DNA of 64,000 bases from Arthrobacter sp. ISL-48 (GCF_018613805.1 NZ_JAGGPL010000003.1:372001-436000); one strand, 5' to 3'; numbered from the stretch's first letter, positions 34,808-43,337 are shown. Translations and numbers: made by a program. Notes: generated from the sequence alone by a model not told the origin.

Positions 34808-35571
34808 GGCTGCACCGCCCCATCTACCGGCGCTGACATACCGCCGACCTCCACCCCAGCGGGCGGTGCCTCCTCAACGGAGCACTCTTCAATCCACCGG
34901 GCGATCACGGAGAACACCGCGAGTAGTTCAAGCGCTTGGTGTTCTCCAAGGTCTGTGTCGCCGTGGTGGGCCAGTGGGTTACGAATCGCCATGAACGCGC
35001 CCCGCGAGAAGGACACAGCACCGCTCTGGCGTGTTGCCCAACTTTCGCTTGTCCTATCCCCAGCGAACCGGAGCCTTGGAGCCTTTTCGGATGGTGCGTG
35101 CGGAGAAAAGGAATCAGCACAGAGTTTGGCGTCGCTCATATCCCGGCGTCCAACCTTGTTTTGAAGTTCCGCGTTTACCATCTTGGCAGCCGTTTCAACT
35201 GCGTCAGCATAGTGTCCGCTGGCCCACAACGACTGGGCGCCACGCCAAACCCACGGATGGAGACGATCCGCCCGTAATCCGGGTGCTACCGGCTGGAGGT
35301 TCTTCTCTATCTCAGCCGCGTAGATGAGCTCTCCTCGGATCTGCTGGATGCTCTGCATGAGGTATTCGTAGCTTCGGCCGTAATGCCAGCTCCATTCCTT
35401 GAAGAGGAACTCAGCAATGGCGGTGACAGGAACCATTTTCAGTTCTAATTCCTGTATCGCTGACCGCGTCGCTGCGGAATTCTTCGCGCCACGCGCCAGC
35501 CGCAGCATCTCAACGGCAACTTCCAAGTCATTGAGTTTGCTCTGAGCCCACTCAATACGTTCTACTTCCAT
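34804..35571 (-). CDS. Ymh/TIGR02391-type protein with HEPN RNase-like motif
   Basis: 255 aa. The C-terminal half matches the Hypoth_Ymh/TIGR02391 pattern: LHPWVWRGAQSLWASGHYADAVETAAK, KVGRRDMSDAKL and GAFMAIRNPLAHH. The segment Arg197-Asn198-x3-His202 is the RNxxxH motif of HEPN-superfamily ribonucleases. The N-terminal 100 residues are helical and variable, possibly sensory. ACCCTA on the plus strand (35578-35583) is a TAGGGT -10 box six bases before ATG 35571, so a leaderless mRNA is likely; GTG 35577 is the alternative start. Paired by ATGA overlap with a membrane protein. A toxin or abortive-infection nuclease is inferred. Confidence 0.78.
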   Translation of the reverse strand: MEVERIEWAQSKLNDLEVAVEMLRLARGAKNSAATRSAIQELELKMVPVTAIAEFLFKEWSWHYGRSYEYLMQSIQQIRGELIYAAEIEKNLQPVAPGLRADRLHPWVWRGAQSLWASGHYADAVETAAKMVNAELQNKVGRRDMSDAKLCADSFSPHAPSEKAPRLRFAGDRTSESWATRQSGAVSFSRGAFMAIRNPLAHHGDTDLGEHQALELLAVFSVIARWIEECSVEEAPPAGVEVGGMSAPVDGAVQP

Positions 35572-35654
35572 GCTCACACCCTAGCGATTGTGGGTGACAT
35601 TCAATCACTCAACGTTCGGCGTGGCAGTACGTGAAAACCGTGGTATACATATAT

Positions 35655-35660
35655 TTGACG
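35655..35660 (+). promoter_or_regulatory. Detached -35 box of the integrase promoter
   Basis: TTGACG at the attR end. In the excised circle it lies 18 bp upstream of TAGAAT (25661-25666). Confidence 0.65.
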
Positions 35661-35677
35661 TTTCTGTTGCAGGAACC
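35658..35677. other. attR: right junction of the integrated element
   Basis: Element arm ACGTTTCTG (35658-35666), T, core TG (35668-35669), then dprA-derived CAGGAACC (35670-35677). Confidence 0.88.
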
Positions 35678-36395
35678 GATAGCGGGTGGGTGCCGACCCC
35701 GGCGGAACCTCCGCGATCACAGCTCCCTGGTTGCAGACCGCACGCAGGAGATCCTCATTGCCGGACGGGTAGAACCTGTCCACGCCGCCTGCCATGACCG
35801 CGATGGTGGGGACCGCCGCCGATCCCCCGGCTAAAGCTGCCCTGTGGGCGTGGGCATCGATGCCGTAGGCACCTCCAGAAACCACGGTGAAGCCGCGCTG
35901 CGCCAGCGAATAGGCGAGATCGCCGGTCACCGAGGCACCGTAGCTTGTGCTGTCGCGGGAACCGACCAAGGCGACGCATTTGGCGGCACTGGGCAGCTTC
36001 TGTTCCAGGCCGCGCCACCAGAGGCAGATGGGTTCGTGGATACCCAGGTCGGCGAGTTGTACGGGCCACAGTTCGTCAGAGGGCACAATCAGCCTGCCAC
36101 CCAGACGTGCCATAGTGGCCAGGTCCCGCTCGGGTGCGAGGTCGGGAATCCGCGGCGCCCAACGTTTGAGTGCCGCGGCCATCCCGCCCCAGCCGGTCCC
36201 GGCGCCGGTGTCCGCCAGGAGTCCCGTGATCTCCCGTTCAATCGCCGGCCCTGGAGCCAGCTGGCCTGTTGCGATCCTCAGCGCGTCCTGGGCTCCGGCG
36301 GCGTGCACAAGGGCAAGGCCGGCAGCGTCCTGCGGCTCCATCAGCCGCGAGAGGGCAGCTCGCGCAAACCGTTCGTTATCCATTTGCCTTTTCCT

Positions 36396-37940
36396 TCATG
36401 CGGCTGCCGAGGCAGCCTGTCGGAGGCTGAGCGCCTGTCCAATGTCGTTGGTGTCCGGTCTCTCCCGATGCGCGAGATCGGCCACTGTCCAGGCCAGGCG
36501 CAGCACCCGGTCGTAGCCCCGGGCGGTCAGCACACCCCGCTCCAGTGAATGGTCCAGGATCCTGGTGGCGGCCGCAGGCAGCCGGAGCTCGCCGCGCAGG
36601 ATCCGCCCCGGCACCTGCGAGTTGGTTTCCAGGCCGAGGGATATGAGCCGTTCGGCCTGGCGGCGGCGGGCCTCACCGACCCGCTGCGCCACGGACGCGG
36701 TATCCTCCTCCGAACCCGCCTGGCCAAAGTCGGCCAGGGAGACGCGCTCCACCTGGAGCTGGATATCTACCCGATCCAGCAGCGGGCCGGACATCCGGGC
36801 GAGGTACCGGCGCCGCATCATGGGGGAACAAGTGCAGTCGAGCCCCTTCCCCGAGGCCTTGCCGCAAGGGCATGGGTTCGCCGCAAGGACCAGTTGGAAA
36901 CGGGCAGGATAGGCCGCGGTGCCTGCGGAACGATGGATCACCAGTTCGCCACTCTCCAATGGCTGCCGGAGGGCATCCAGGACGCGTCGTTCGTATTCGG
37001 GTGCCTCGTCGAGGAACAGGACGCCACGATGCGCCCGTGATGCGGCGCCTGGGCGCGGCAGCCCTGAACCTCCACCAATGATGGCCGCAGCGGTAGCCGA
37101 GTGGTGCGGGTTTTCGAAGGGCGGCCGCCGGAGTAGCTGGACGGCGGACGACGGGAGTCCGCACAGCGAATGAATGGCCGTGACTTCCATGGCTTCCTTG
37201 TCTGCCAGGTCAGGCAGCAGGCCAGGAAGTCTCTCCGCCAGCATGGTCTTGCCTGCGCCGGGCGGCCCGGTCAGGAGCAGGTGGTGCGCTCCGGCCGCGG
37301 CCACTTCCAGCGCCCGACGGGCATCTCCTTGGCCGGACACGTCGGCCATATCCGGTACCGTCAGGAGGCCCGCCGAAGCATCCGCGTGATCGGCCTCGTC
37401 CTCAGGGTCAAAGTCCAGGGCGAGCTCCTGCGGGTCGGCGCCGAAATCGAAGGCAAGCCGGGCCAGCGTGCGGTAGCCCCGGACGTCGGCTCCCGGAACG
37501 AGGGATGCCTCGGCCAGGTTGGCTTGTGCCACCACGACGTCCGCGTATCCGGCCTGCACAGCTGCCATGACGGCGGGAAGGATCCCCCGTACCGGCCTGA
37601 GCCGGCCGTCCAGCCCCAGTTCGGCGATGAAGACCGTCCGCTCCGTAGGTCTGATGTCATTCGCGGCCCGCAGCACCGCCATCGTGACGGCCAGGTCGAA
37701 GCCGGAGCCCCGCTTAGGCAGGGACGCCGGGATGAGGTTGGCCGTGATCTTTCTCCGGCTCAACGGTATCCCTGAGTTTTTTGCGGCGGAACGAATGCGC
37801 TCCTTGGCCTCATTCAGCGCGGCATCGGGCAGACCCAGAATCACAAACGCGGGAAGCGTCTGTCCGATGTCCGCCTCGACCTCCACGATGTACCCGTTCA
37901 GCCCCACGAGTGCCACCGAGTAGGTCCGGCCCAAAGCCAT
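36396..37940 (-). CDS. comM: YifB/ComM-type Mg-chelatase-like AAA+ ATPase
   Basis: 514-aa protein of the ComM helicase family, which promotes branch migration during transformation. It has an N-terminal Lon-like domain (about residues 1-170), a Walker A GPPGAGKT near 215, Walker B FLDEAPEYE, and the zinc-like ANPCPCGKASGKGLDCTCSP region, ending in a helical lid domain. Start ATG 37940 overlaps the yraN stop (TAATG) and has GGGGGTG upstream. It is upstream of the disrupted dprA, so the transformation pathway is present in part only. Confidence 0.94.
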   Translation of the reverse strand: MALGRTYSVALVGLNGYIVEVEADIGQTLPAFVILGLPDAALNEAKERIRSAAKNSGIPLSRRKITANLIPASLPKRGSGFDLAVTMAVLRAANDIRPTERTVFIAELGLDGRLRPVRGILPAVMAAVQAGYADVVVAQANLAEASLVPGADVRGYRTLARLAFDFGADPQELALDFDPEDEADHADASAGLLTVPDMADVSGQGDARRALEVAAAGAHHLLLTGPPGAGKTMLAERLPGLLPDLADKEAMEVTAIHSLCGLPSSAVQLLRRPPFENPHHSATAAAIIGGGSGLPRPGAASRAHRGVLFLDEAPEYERRVLDALRQPLESGELVIHRSAGTAAYPARFQLVLAANPCPCGKASGKGLDCTCSPMMRRRYLARMSGPLLDRVDIQLQVERVSLADFGQAGSEEDTASVAQRVGEARRRQAERLISLGLETNSQVPGRILRGELRLPAAATRILDHSLERGVLTARGYDRVLRLAWTVADLAHRERPDTNDIGQALSLRQAASAAA

Positions 37941-38296
37941 TAGCCCACCCCCTTGAGGTGTTCCACCAGGGGTTCGCCGGCGCCGTCGTCCAGCACGGCG
38001 ATCACATCCACGCGGCGCAGCGGCATCCGCAATTCCCGATCCCGGCACCAGGCGGACCCGAGCCGGTGCAGACGGGCCAGCTTGTCCGGCCCCACCGCCT
38101 CAAAAGGATGCCCGTAGTCAAGGGAACGACGGGTCTTGACCTCGGCAATGACCAGGGCATCGCCGTCCAGCGCCACGATGTCAATCTCACCTTCGGTGCA
38201 GCGCCAATTGCGTTCCACGACCAGCATGCCCAGTGATTCAAGGTACCCGGCAGCGAGCTCTTCCCCGCGCCGGCCCAACAGGTCTTTGGATTTCAT
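37940..38296 (-). CDS. yraN: YraN family (UPF0102) nuclease-like protein
   Basis: 118 aa with the restriction-endonuclease-like core LGRRGEELAAGYLESLG ... RCTEGEIDIVALDGDALVIAEVKTR, containing the E-x(n)-D-x(n)-ExK catalytic pattern. Function in cells is not settled. TAATG overlap with comM gives an operon yraN-comM-dprA. Length is usual. Confidence 0.93.
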   Translation of the reverse strand: MKSKDLLGRRGEELAAGYLESLGMLVVERNWRCTEGEIDIVALDGDALVIAEVKTRRSLDYGHPFEAVGPDKLARLHRLGSAWCRDRELRMPLRRVDVIAVLDDGAGEPLVEHLKGVG

Positions 38297-38451
38297 CTCT
38301 ACCTCCGCAACCAGCCTGCAGGGGCAGAAGCACGGAGGACAGGGAGCTACTTCCCTATGTGGGTAACCCGGCTACCGCGCCGGTGTGTGGAGGAAGAGTC
38401 CCCCAGTGGGCGGCACCGGGCGACGGTACCGGCCGGAAGTACCTGCGGGCA

Positions 38452-38778
38452 TCAGTTGCCGAGGTCAACGTCCTTCGGCAGCGCCAGTTCCTCGTTGCGT
38501 GGAAGCTCTTCCACGTTAACGTCCTTGAACGTCAGGACGCGGACACTCTTGACGAAGCGCGCCGAGCGATACACGTCCCACACCCAGGCGTCCTGCAGCG
38601 TCAGGTCGAAGTAGACCTCGCCGTCGGCACTGCGCGCCTGGAGGTCAACGTGGTTGGCCAGGTAAAACCGGCGTTCTGTCTCGACGACGTAGCTGAAGAG
38701 TCCGACAACATCGCGGTATTCACGGTAGAGCTGCAGCTCCATGTCGGTTTCATAGTTTTCAAGATCCTCAGCACTCAT
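38452..38778 (-). CDS. DUF2469 family protein
   Basis: 108-aa actinobacterial protein (MSAEDLENYETDMELQLYRE, then YRDVVGLFSYVVETERRFYLAN, ending in a conserved FDLTLQDAWVWDVYRSARFVKSVRVLTFKDVNVEEL). No function is known; it is conserved between rnhB and yraN in this phylum. Start ATG 38778 fits the family; the frame extends upstream without a site. The 155-bp gap to yraN shows nothing notable. Confidence 0.88.
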   Translation of the reverse strand: MSAEDLENYETDMELQLYREYRDVVGLFSYVVETERRFYLANHVDLQARSADGEVYFDLTLQDAWVWDVYRSARFVKSVRVLTFKDVNVEELPRNEELALPKDVDLGN

Positions 38779-38832
38779 GCTTCCATCTTGCACCATCCAT
38801 CGCGCCACGGGCGCCACGGATTGCGGCGGACA

Positions 38833-39591
38833 TCAGAGTTCGCCGGGTTCGTCGCTGAGTTCGCCGCCCAGGAGGTTCCAGCTCACCCGGTGGTACGGCG
38901 TGGGCCCGGCAGCGCGGAGCACGTCGCGGTGGAATGCCGTGGCATATCCCTTGTTCACGTTCCAGCCGAAATCCGGGTATTCGGTGTGAAGCTCGCACAT
39001 CCGCTGATCGCGTTCCACCTTGGCGATGACACTGGCCGCAGCGACGCTCAAGCACTGCATGTCTGCCTTAATGCGGGTGTGGACCGGCGCGTTGCATCCG
39101 GGTTCGGACGCCGCGTCGTCAAACAGGGAGAGCTGGGCGGCGGGCGAGAGCCAGTTGTGGCTGCCGTCCAAGAGCACCATGTCCGGTGTGACACCGGAGG
39201 CAAGGATGTCAAACCAGGCGCGCGTGCCCGCGAGGCGCAGGGCCGAGATGATGCCCAGCGCGTCGATCTCTGCCGCAGTGGCATGCCCTACGGCAGAAGC
39301 CACGCTCCACTTACGGACCAGCGGTCCCAGTCGCTCCCTGTCGGCCGGATTGAGCAGCTTGCTATCCCGCACGCCCGGGAGCGGCTTCTGCTTGTCAAGG
39401 TCCACAACGGCGATCCCGACGCTCACCGGCCCGGCCAGGGCGCCCCTGCCTACCTCGTCGACGCCGGCCAGGAAGCGGGCGCCCTGTGCTTTGAAGGTCC
39501 GCTCATGGCGGAGGGTGGGAGCTTTGGACCTGATACCTGTGGCGGGGCGCGCGGCCGCCCTGGCCGCGGTGGCTGGTATTGCTGGGGACAT
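38833..39591 (-). CDS. rnhB: Ribonuclease HII
   Basis: 252-aa enzyme removing ribonucleotides from DNA and RNA-DNA hybrids. The [11 protein letters not shown] motif supplies Asp-Glu, a second Asp is in VLLDGSHN, and the fourth carboxylate in [22 protein letters not shown]. The 25-residue Ala/Arg-rich N-terminal part before [16 protein letters not shown] is longer than in many homologues. Starts 2 bp after lepB ends, in the lepB-rnhB-DUF2469 order typical of actinobacteria. Confidence 0.95.
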   Translation of the reverse strand: MSPAIPATAARAAARPATGIRSKAPTLRHERTFKAQGARFLAGVDEVGRGALAGPVSVGIAVVDLDKQKPLPGVRDSKLLNPADRERLGPLVRKWSVASAVGHATAAEIDALGIISALRLAGTRAWFDILASGVTPDMVLLDGSHNWLSPAAQLSLFDDAASEPGCNAPVHTRIKADMQCLSVAAASVIAKVERDQRMCELHTEYPDFGWNVNKGYATAFHRDVLRAAGPTPYHRVSWNLLGGELSDEPGEL

Positions 39592-39593
39592 GG

Positions 39594-40469
39594 CTAACCG
39601 GCCGGCGGCACATTCCGGAACACGTCCGGGTAGTTGTCCAGGGCAGTAATCCGGTTCAGCGGCCAGGCAATGACAGCCGCCTTGCCCTCGATGTCCGGGA
39701 GGTCGATGAATCCGCCGTTGTACTCCAGATGGGAGCGCGAATCGGCGGAGTGGTTCCTGTTGTCGCCCATGACCCAGACTTTCCCTTGCGGAACAACGAC
39801 ATCGAAGTTGCGGATCTGCGGGACCTCGGCGCGGTTCACATAGGTTTCATCAATCGCGGATCCGTTGATGGTCAGTTTACCGCCGGCGTCGCAGCAGACC
39901 ACGTGGTCGCCGGGGAGTCCGATGACGCGCTTGACGAGGTGCTGCTCCGAGTTGTCCGGCAGCAGGCCGACGAAGATCAGACCGTCCTGCACCCAGGGAA
40001 ACGGGCCCTCGGACTTTGCCTGCGCCGCCGGCAGCCAGCCCTTGGTGTCCCGGAAGACCACCACGTCCCCGCGGGAAAGGGCGAACGGTTCGGGCACCAG
40101 GAGGTTCACAAAGATGCGGTCATCGATGTCCAGGGTGTTGACCATCGATTCGGACGGAATCCAGAACGCCCGGAACAGGAAGGTCTTGATCAGGAACGAC
40201 AGAACCACGGCGATCACCACCACGGTGGCGATTTCCTTCAGCCAGAGAAACAGCGGGCTGGAGGCTGAGGCCTCGGACTGGGGGGCGGCCGAGCGCCTTC
40301 CCGAAGCCGGTGGCCGTGGACTGGCGGCATCGGCGGCGGTGTCGCCCTGGGCAGCCTCGGCGGCTACGTCGGGCACGGCAGCTGAGGTGCCGGCAACGCT
40401 GCCGGGAGCCGGGGTCTCCGGTGTCCCTTCATGGTGCGGATCAGGTGTCCCTGGCTGGTTCTCGGGCAT
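39594..40469 (-). CDS. lepB: Signal peptidase I (first copy)
   Basis: 291-aa membrane serine protease that removes Sec and Tat signal peptides. An 85-residue acidic, Pro/Ala-rich cytosolic tail is followed by one TM segment ([23 protein letters not shown]), the catalytic Ser in WIPSESM and the Lys in [25 protein letters not shown] is the box-E region. ATG 40469 starts immediately at the end of the other lepB gene (TAG-ATG). The two peptidases in tandem presumably divide substrates or expression states; this is inference. Confidence 0.95.
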   Translation of the reverse strand: MPENQPGTPDPHHEGTPETPAPGSVAGTSAAVPDVAAEAAQGDTAADAASPRPPASGRRSAAPQSEASASSPLFLWLKEIATVVVIAVVLSFLIKTFLFRAFWIPSESMVNTLDIDDRIFVNLLVPEPFALSRGDVVVFRDTKGWLPAAQAKSEGPFPWVQDGLIFVGLLPDNSEQHLVKRVIGLPGDHVVCCDAGGKLTINGSAIDETYVNRAEVPQIRNFDVVVPQGKVWVMGDNRNHSADSRSHLEYNGGFIDLPDIEGKAAVIAWPLNRITALDNYPDVFRNVPPAG

Positions 40470-41147
40470 CTACTGTCCGTTCTCTGTTGTTGTTCCTGCC
40501 GCTGCCGGCCGTGGTACTGCTGCAAATCTATCAAGCGGCCAGATGATCTGGACCGGCCGTCCGATAACCCTGTCCACCGGCACCATTCCGCCGCCTGGTG
40601 CGCCGAGCAGGCTTCGGGAATCCGCCGACAGTGAGCGGTGGTCCCCGAGCAGCCACAGCCGGCCTTCGGGAACGATAACACTGAAGGCCTGCTTGCTCGG
40701 AGCGTCACCGCTGTAGACGTAGGGTTCTTCGAGCGGCTCACCGTTAACTGTGACATGCCCGGTGGTGTCGCAGCAGACCACTCTGTCCCCGGGAAGTCCG
40801 ATGACCCTCTTGACGTATGTGGTGTCGCTGCCCGCCAGGCCGAGCCATTGTCCGGCTGACGCCATGGAATCAGCGAGTGGGCCTCGCCCACTGTTGAGGG
40901 GGGCAAAGGTGCCCCGTCCGTCAAAGACCACAATGTCCCCTCGGCGGATGGGATCCGAATGGAAGTCAGTCCGGGAAACCAGGATGCGGTCCCCGCCTTC
41001 CAGGGCTGGTTCCATGGACTCGGACGGGATGTAATAGACATCCAGCCACAGTGACCGGACAAGCCCGCTGATGGCGACGGCCATCAGCAGGGCCAGGAAC
41101 ACAAAACGCCAGCCCATTCTTCTGGGCTGGCGTTGTGTTTGGTCCAT
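40470..41147 (-). CDS. Signal peptidase I (second copy)
   Basis: 225-aa paralogue of the neighbouring LepB: single TM segment (WRFVFLALLMAVAISGLVRSL), catalytic Ser in YIPSESM, Lys in [11 protein letters not shown], box E in GDHRSLSADSRSL. It has only a short basic N-terminus. A terminator-like hairpin covers codons 5-15, so the start may be ATG 41117 (MGWRFVF) or 41147. The gene follows rplS, and the hairpin probably limits read-through from that strong operon. Confidence 0.92.
   Translation of the reverse strand: MDQTQRQPRRMGWRFVFLALLMAVAISGLVRSLWLDVYYIPSESMEPALEGGDRILVSRTDFHSDPIRRGDIVVFDGRGTFAPLNSGRGPLADSMASAGQWLGLAGSDTTYVKRVIGLPGDRVVCCDTTGHVTVNGEPLEEPYVYSGDAPSKQAFSVIVPEGRLWLLGDHRSLSADSRSLLGAPGGGMVPVDRVIGRPVQIIWPLDRFAAVPRPAAAGTTTENGQ
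41103..41134 (-). terminator. Terminator-like hairpin inside the start of the second lepB
   Basis: On the minus strand AACGCCAGCCC (41134-41124) pairs perfectly with GGGCTGGCGTT (41115-41105), loop AGAAGAAT, followed by TT; T-run 41106-41103. Located 13-45 bp after ATG 41147. Confidence 0.6.
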
Positions 41148-41231
41148 GATCCGTATCCTGGGGCGCTGTTGCGAATGGCTCCGGCGCTTGGCCTGGTACA
41201 GCTGGGCCTTGCCGTGTAGGTCTCTGAAGAC

Positions 41232-41591
41232 TTACTTGGCGGCGGTGAAGTCGCGCTTCTCCTTGATCTTCGCAGCCTTACCGCGCAGTGCACGCATGTA
41301 GTAAAGCTTGGCGCGGCGCACGTCACCCTTGGTGACGAGTTCGATCTTTTCGATGATCGGAGAGTGCACCGGGAAGGTACGCTCCACACCGACGCCGAAG
41401 GAGACCTTGCGGACCGTGAAGGTCTCGCGGATGCCGTCACCCTGGCGGCCAAGGACGAAGCCCTGGAACACCTGGACACGCGTGTTCTTGCCTTCGATGA
41501 TGTTCACGTGGACCTTGAGGGTGTCACCCGCGCGGAACTCAGGAACATCTGTGCGCAGCGAGGCTGCATCTACGGAATCGAGAATATGCAT
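41232..41591 (-). CDS. rplS: 50S ribosomal protein L19
   Basis: 119-aa large-subunit protein at the 30S-50S interface. It begins [23 protein letters not shown] and has the conserved [33 protein letters not shown] core and [18 protein letters not shown]-terminus. ATG 41591 has AGGAG upstream. A 249-bp gap without genes separates it from trmD and contains an inverted CCCGTCA/TGACGGG hairpin near 41700-41716, which may be part of a regulatory leader. The strongest part of the translation cluster ends here. Confidence 0.97.
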   Translation of the reverse strand: MHILDSVDAASLRTDVPEFRAGDTLKVHVNIIEGKNTRVQVFQGFVLGRQGDGIRETFTVRKVSFGVGVERTFPVHSPIIEKIELVTKGDVRRAKLYYMRALRGKAAKIKEKRDFTAAK

Positions 41592-41840
41592 AATTGCACT
41601 CCTGGTGAACGCCACAGGTCATTCACTTTGGGTCACGGCGGCCAGGCCCGGACGCGCAGTACGCGCCGGAAATTGCTGCCGAAAGTGTTTGGTCCGGTCC
41701 CGTCACTGACTGACGGGTACCGGTTGTCAGGCTGTTGGTTGCGCTCCCCCTGTGGCAGGTGCGGACCCAGCAGACACAAGGGTTAATTTTGCCACACTCG
41801 GAGGCATACAGCCAATTGCACTGGACACCGCGTGCACGCT

Positions 41841-42653
41841 TCAGGCGGGTCCGGAAGGCTCGCCGGCCCGCCGCGCACGGAGGTGACCGTCGACGACGTC
41901 GTACCCGAGGTCGGCGAGAACCGTCCGGTCCGGCCGCGGCAGCGTCCCGGCGTCGAAAGTCTCGAGCAGGTCCGGGCGGCGTTCAGCCGTCCGCCGGTAC
42001 TGTTCGTGGCGGCGCCACTGCGCGATCTTTCCGTGGTTGCCGCTCAGCAAGACCGCCGGCACGTCACGGTCCCGCCAGCTGGCCGGCTTGGTGTAAACCG
42101 GATATTCCAGGAGGCCGTCGGAATGGGATTCCTCTACTAGGGAGTCGGGGTTCCCCACAACTCCCGGCAACAGCCTGCCGACGGCCTCCACCATGGCCAG
42201 CACGGCAACTTCGCCACCATTCAGGACGTAGTCCCCAAGGCTCACGGGCCGCACCGTGAAATGCTCCTCTGCCCATTCGATGACGCGCTCGTCAATGCCC
42301 TCGTAGCGGCCGCACGCAAAAACGAGCTGGTCCTCCTCCGCGAGCTCGTAGGCGAGCGCCTGGTTGAAGCGCTCCCCCGCCGGCGACGGAACAATGAGCA
42401 CAGGCTTGGAGTCCTGAACTCCGCGGGCTTCAGCCACGGATACAAGAGCCTGCGCCCAGGGTTCAGCCTTCATCACCATGCCCGCGCCGCCACCGTAGGG
42501 AGTGTCATCCACTGAGCGGTGCTTGTCTGTGGTGAAGTCCCGGAGGTCATGGACGTGCAAGTCCAGCAGTCCGTCCTGGCGGGCCTTGCCAATGAGGGAC
42601 AGTTCCAGGGGCGCCAGATACTCCGGAAAGATACTGACGACGTCGATGCGCAT
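41841..42653 (-). CDS. trmD: tRNA (guanine-37 N1)-methyltransferase
   Basis: 270-aa SPOUT enzyme that methylates G37 next to the anticodon to prevent frameshifting. The N-terminal trefoil-knot has [26 protein letters not shown] and [27 protein letters not shown], which bind S-adenosylmethionine; the C-terminal tRNA domain has [20 protein letters not shown]. It starts directly at the rimM stop and belongs to the rpsP-khpA-rimM-trmD operon. Length is slightly above average because of the Arg-rich tail. Confidence 0.96.
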   Translation of the reverse strand: MRIDVVSIFPEYLAPLELSLIGKARQDGLLDLHVHDLRDFTTDKHRSVDDTPYGGGAGMVMKAEPWAQALVSVAEARGVQDSKPVLIVPSPAGERFNQALAYELAEEDQLVFACGRYEGIDERVIEWAEEHFTVRPVSLGDYVLNGGEVAVLAMVEAVGRLLPGVVGNPDSLVEESHSDGLLEYPVYTKPASWRDRDVPAVLLSGNHGKIAQWRRHEQYRRTAERRPDLLETFDAGTLPRPDRTVLADLGYDVVDGHLRARRAGEPSGPA

Positions 42654-43232
42654 TTAGGCGTTGTCCTCGGGTCCGCTGGTCCCGGCTCCCCGATCCTCGG
42701 CATCTTCGGCCGCGTCTGCGTCGTCGGCGTTGACTTCGAAGAGGCCTTCCGGTGGCGTGACCAGCACAAATCCTTCGTCAACGTTGACCTCGGGGACAAT
42801 CTGTTCCACGAACGGGATCAGGATCTCCTTGCCGTCCGGTGTTTGGACCACCAGCAGGTCCTGGACAGGCAGGGTATGGAGTCCGGAGACCTTGCCAACC
42901 ACACGGGAGCCTACACGGGCCTCCAGGCCCACGAGCTCATGTTCGTACCAGCCTTCGTCGTCGTCCTCATCCAGCTCTTCGGTTTCGATGAACAACTTGG
43001 CGCCGCGGAGGGTCTCGGCCTGGTTGCGGGTTTCAATTCCGTCGAACGCAAGCAGGAGGATGTCCTTGTTCCAGCGCGCGCTGTCCACGGTCAATGGCCC
43101 CGCGGAGGCCGGTTCGACCACAAACTCGGTACCCGGAACAAAGCGGTCGGCCGGGGCATCGGTTAATACCTGGACCGTGACTTCCCCCCTGATTCCGTGG
43201 GGTTTGCCGATTCGTGCCACCTGAAGCTGCAT
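42654..43232 (-). CDS. rimM: Ribosome maturation factor RimM
   Basis: 192-aa 16S rRNA processing protein that binds S19 in the 30S head. N-terminal part VARIGKPHGIRGEVTVQVLTD (RimM N domain), PRC-barrel second domain with GLEARVG and GKVSGLHTLPVQDLLVV...ILIPFVEQIVPEVNVDEG. A 30-residue acidic tail (NADDADAAEDAEDRGAG) is appended. ATG 43232 is close to AGGAACAG. A strong hairpin upstream (43280-43315) separates it from khpA. Confidence 0.96.
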   Translation of the reverse strand: MQLQVARIGKPHGIRGEVTVQVLTDAPADRFVPGTEFVVEPASAGPLTVDSARWNKDILLLAFDGIETRNQAETLRGAKLFIETEELDEDDDEGWYEHELVGLEARVGSRVVGKVSGLHTLPVQDLLVVQTPDGKEILIPFVEQIVPEVNVDEGFVLVTPPEGLFEVNADDADAAEDAEDRGAGTSGPEDNA

Positions 43233-43279
43233 CTGTTCCTCTGTTTCCGTCTTGCAAATTGCGCTGTGTGCTGAAAGCA

Positions 43280-43315
43280 CTCCGGCCCCTCCACCTGCGG
43301 GTGGAGGGGCCGGAG
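43280..43315 (-). terminator. Strong hairpin between khpA and rimM
   Basis: Perfect 15-bp stem (43280-43294 with 43301-43315), loop CTGCGG. Probably a partial terminator that reduces rimM-trmD relative to rpsP. Confidence 0.7.
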
Positions 43316-43337
43316 CAAAACTGATATTGCCGAGCGC

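Larger units (their letters stand above)
25650..35669. mobile_element. 10.0-kb serine-integrase element inserted in dprA
   Basis: Bounded by two TG cores, 10,018 bp apart. Excision restores dprA in frame. The rebuilt attP is ACGTTTCTG-TTGG-CAGAAACGT, a perfect inverted repeat centred on T|G; attB has GTTCC-GCTGCA-GGAAC. Such 2-bp-core, dyad-symmetric sites are typical of large serine integrases, and one is encoded 55 bp inside attL. Order: integrase, small genes, nested palindromes, unknown genes, HNH nuclease, more small genes, terminator, then AT-richer defence-like cargo. No capsid, tail, large terminase, relaxase or conjugation gene is recognised, so a phage satellite or integrative element using helper functions is the best guess. 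Confidence 0.9.
35601..36383 (-). pseudogene. dprA: dprA 5' fragment (right of the insertion)
   Basis: DprA loads RecA onto incoming single-stranded DNA during transformation. The first 239 codons are intact, including the Rossmann-fold DNA-binding GSRDSTSYG, the VVSGGAYGIDAHAHRAAL motif and TIAVMAGGVDRFYP. After FLQ the frame enters the element (QKRQIYVYHGF) and stops at 35601, losing the end of the Rossmann fold and the winged helix. ATG 36383 has AAGGAAAAGG upstream and starts 13 bp after comM. The product, if made, is unlikely to be functional. Confidence 0.94.

Noticed and set aside
35669..36383. dprA loss explained by simple nonsense mutation
   Set aside because: The frame is intact up to the exact TG core, and the missing end is found at 25181-25649, so insertion explains it.
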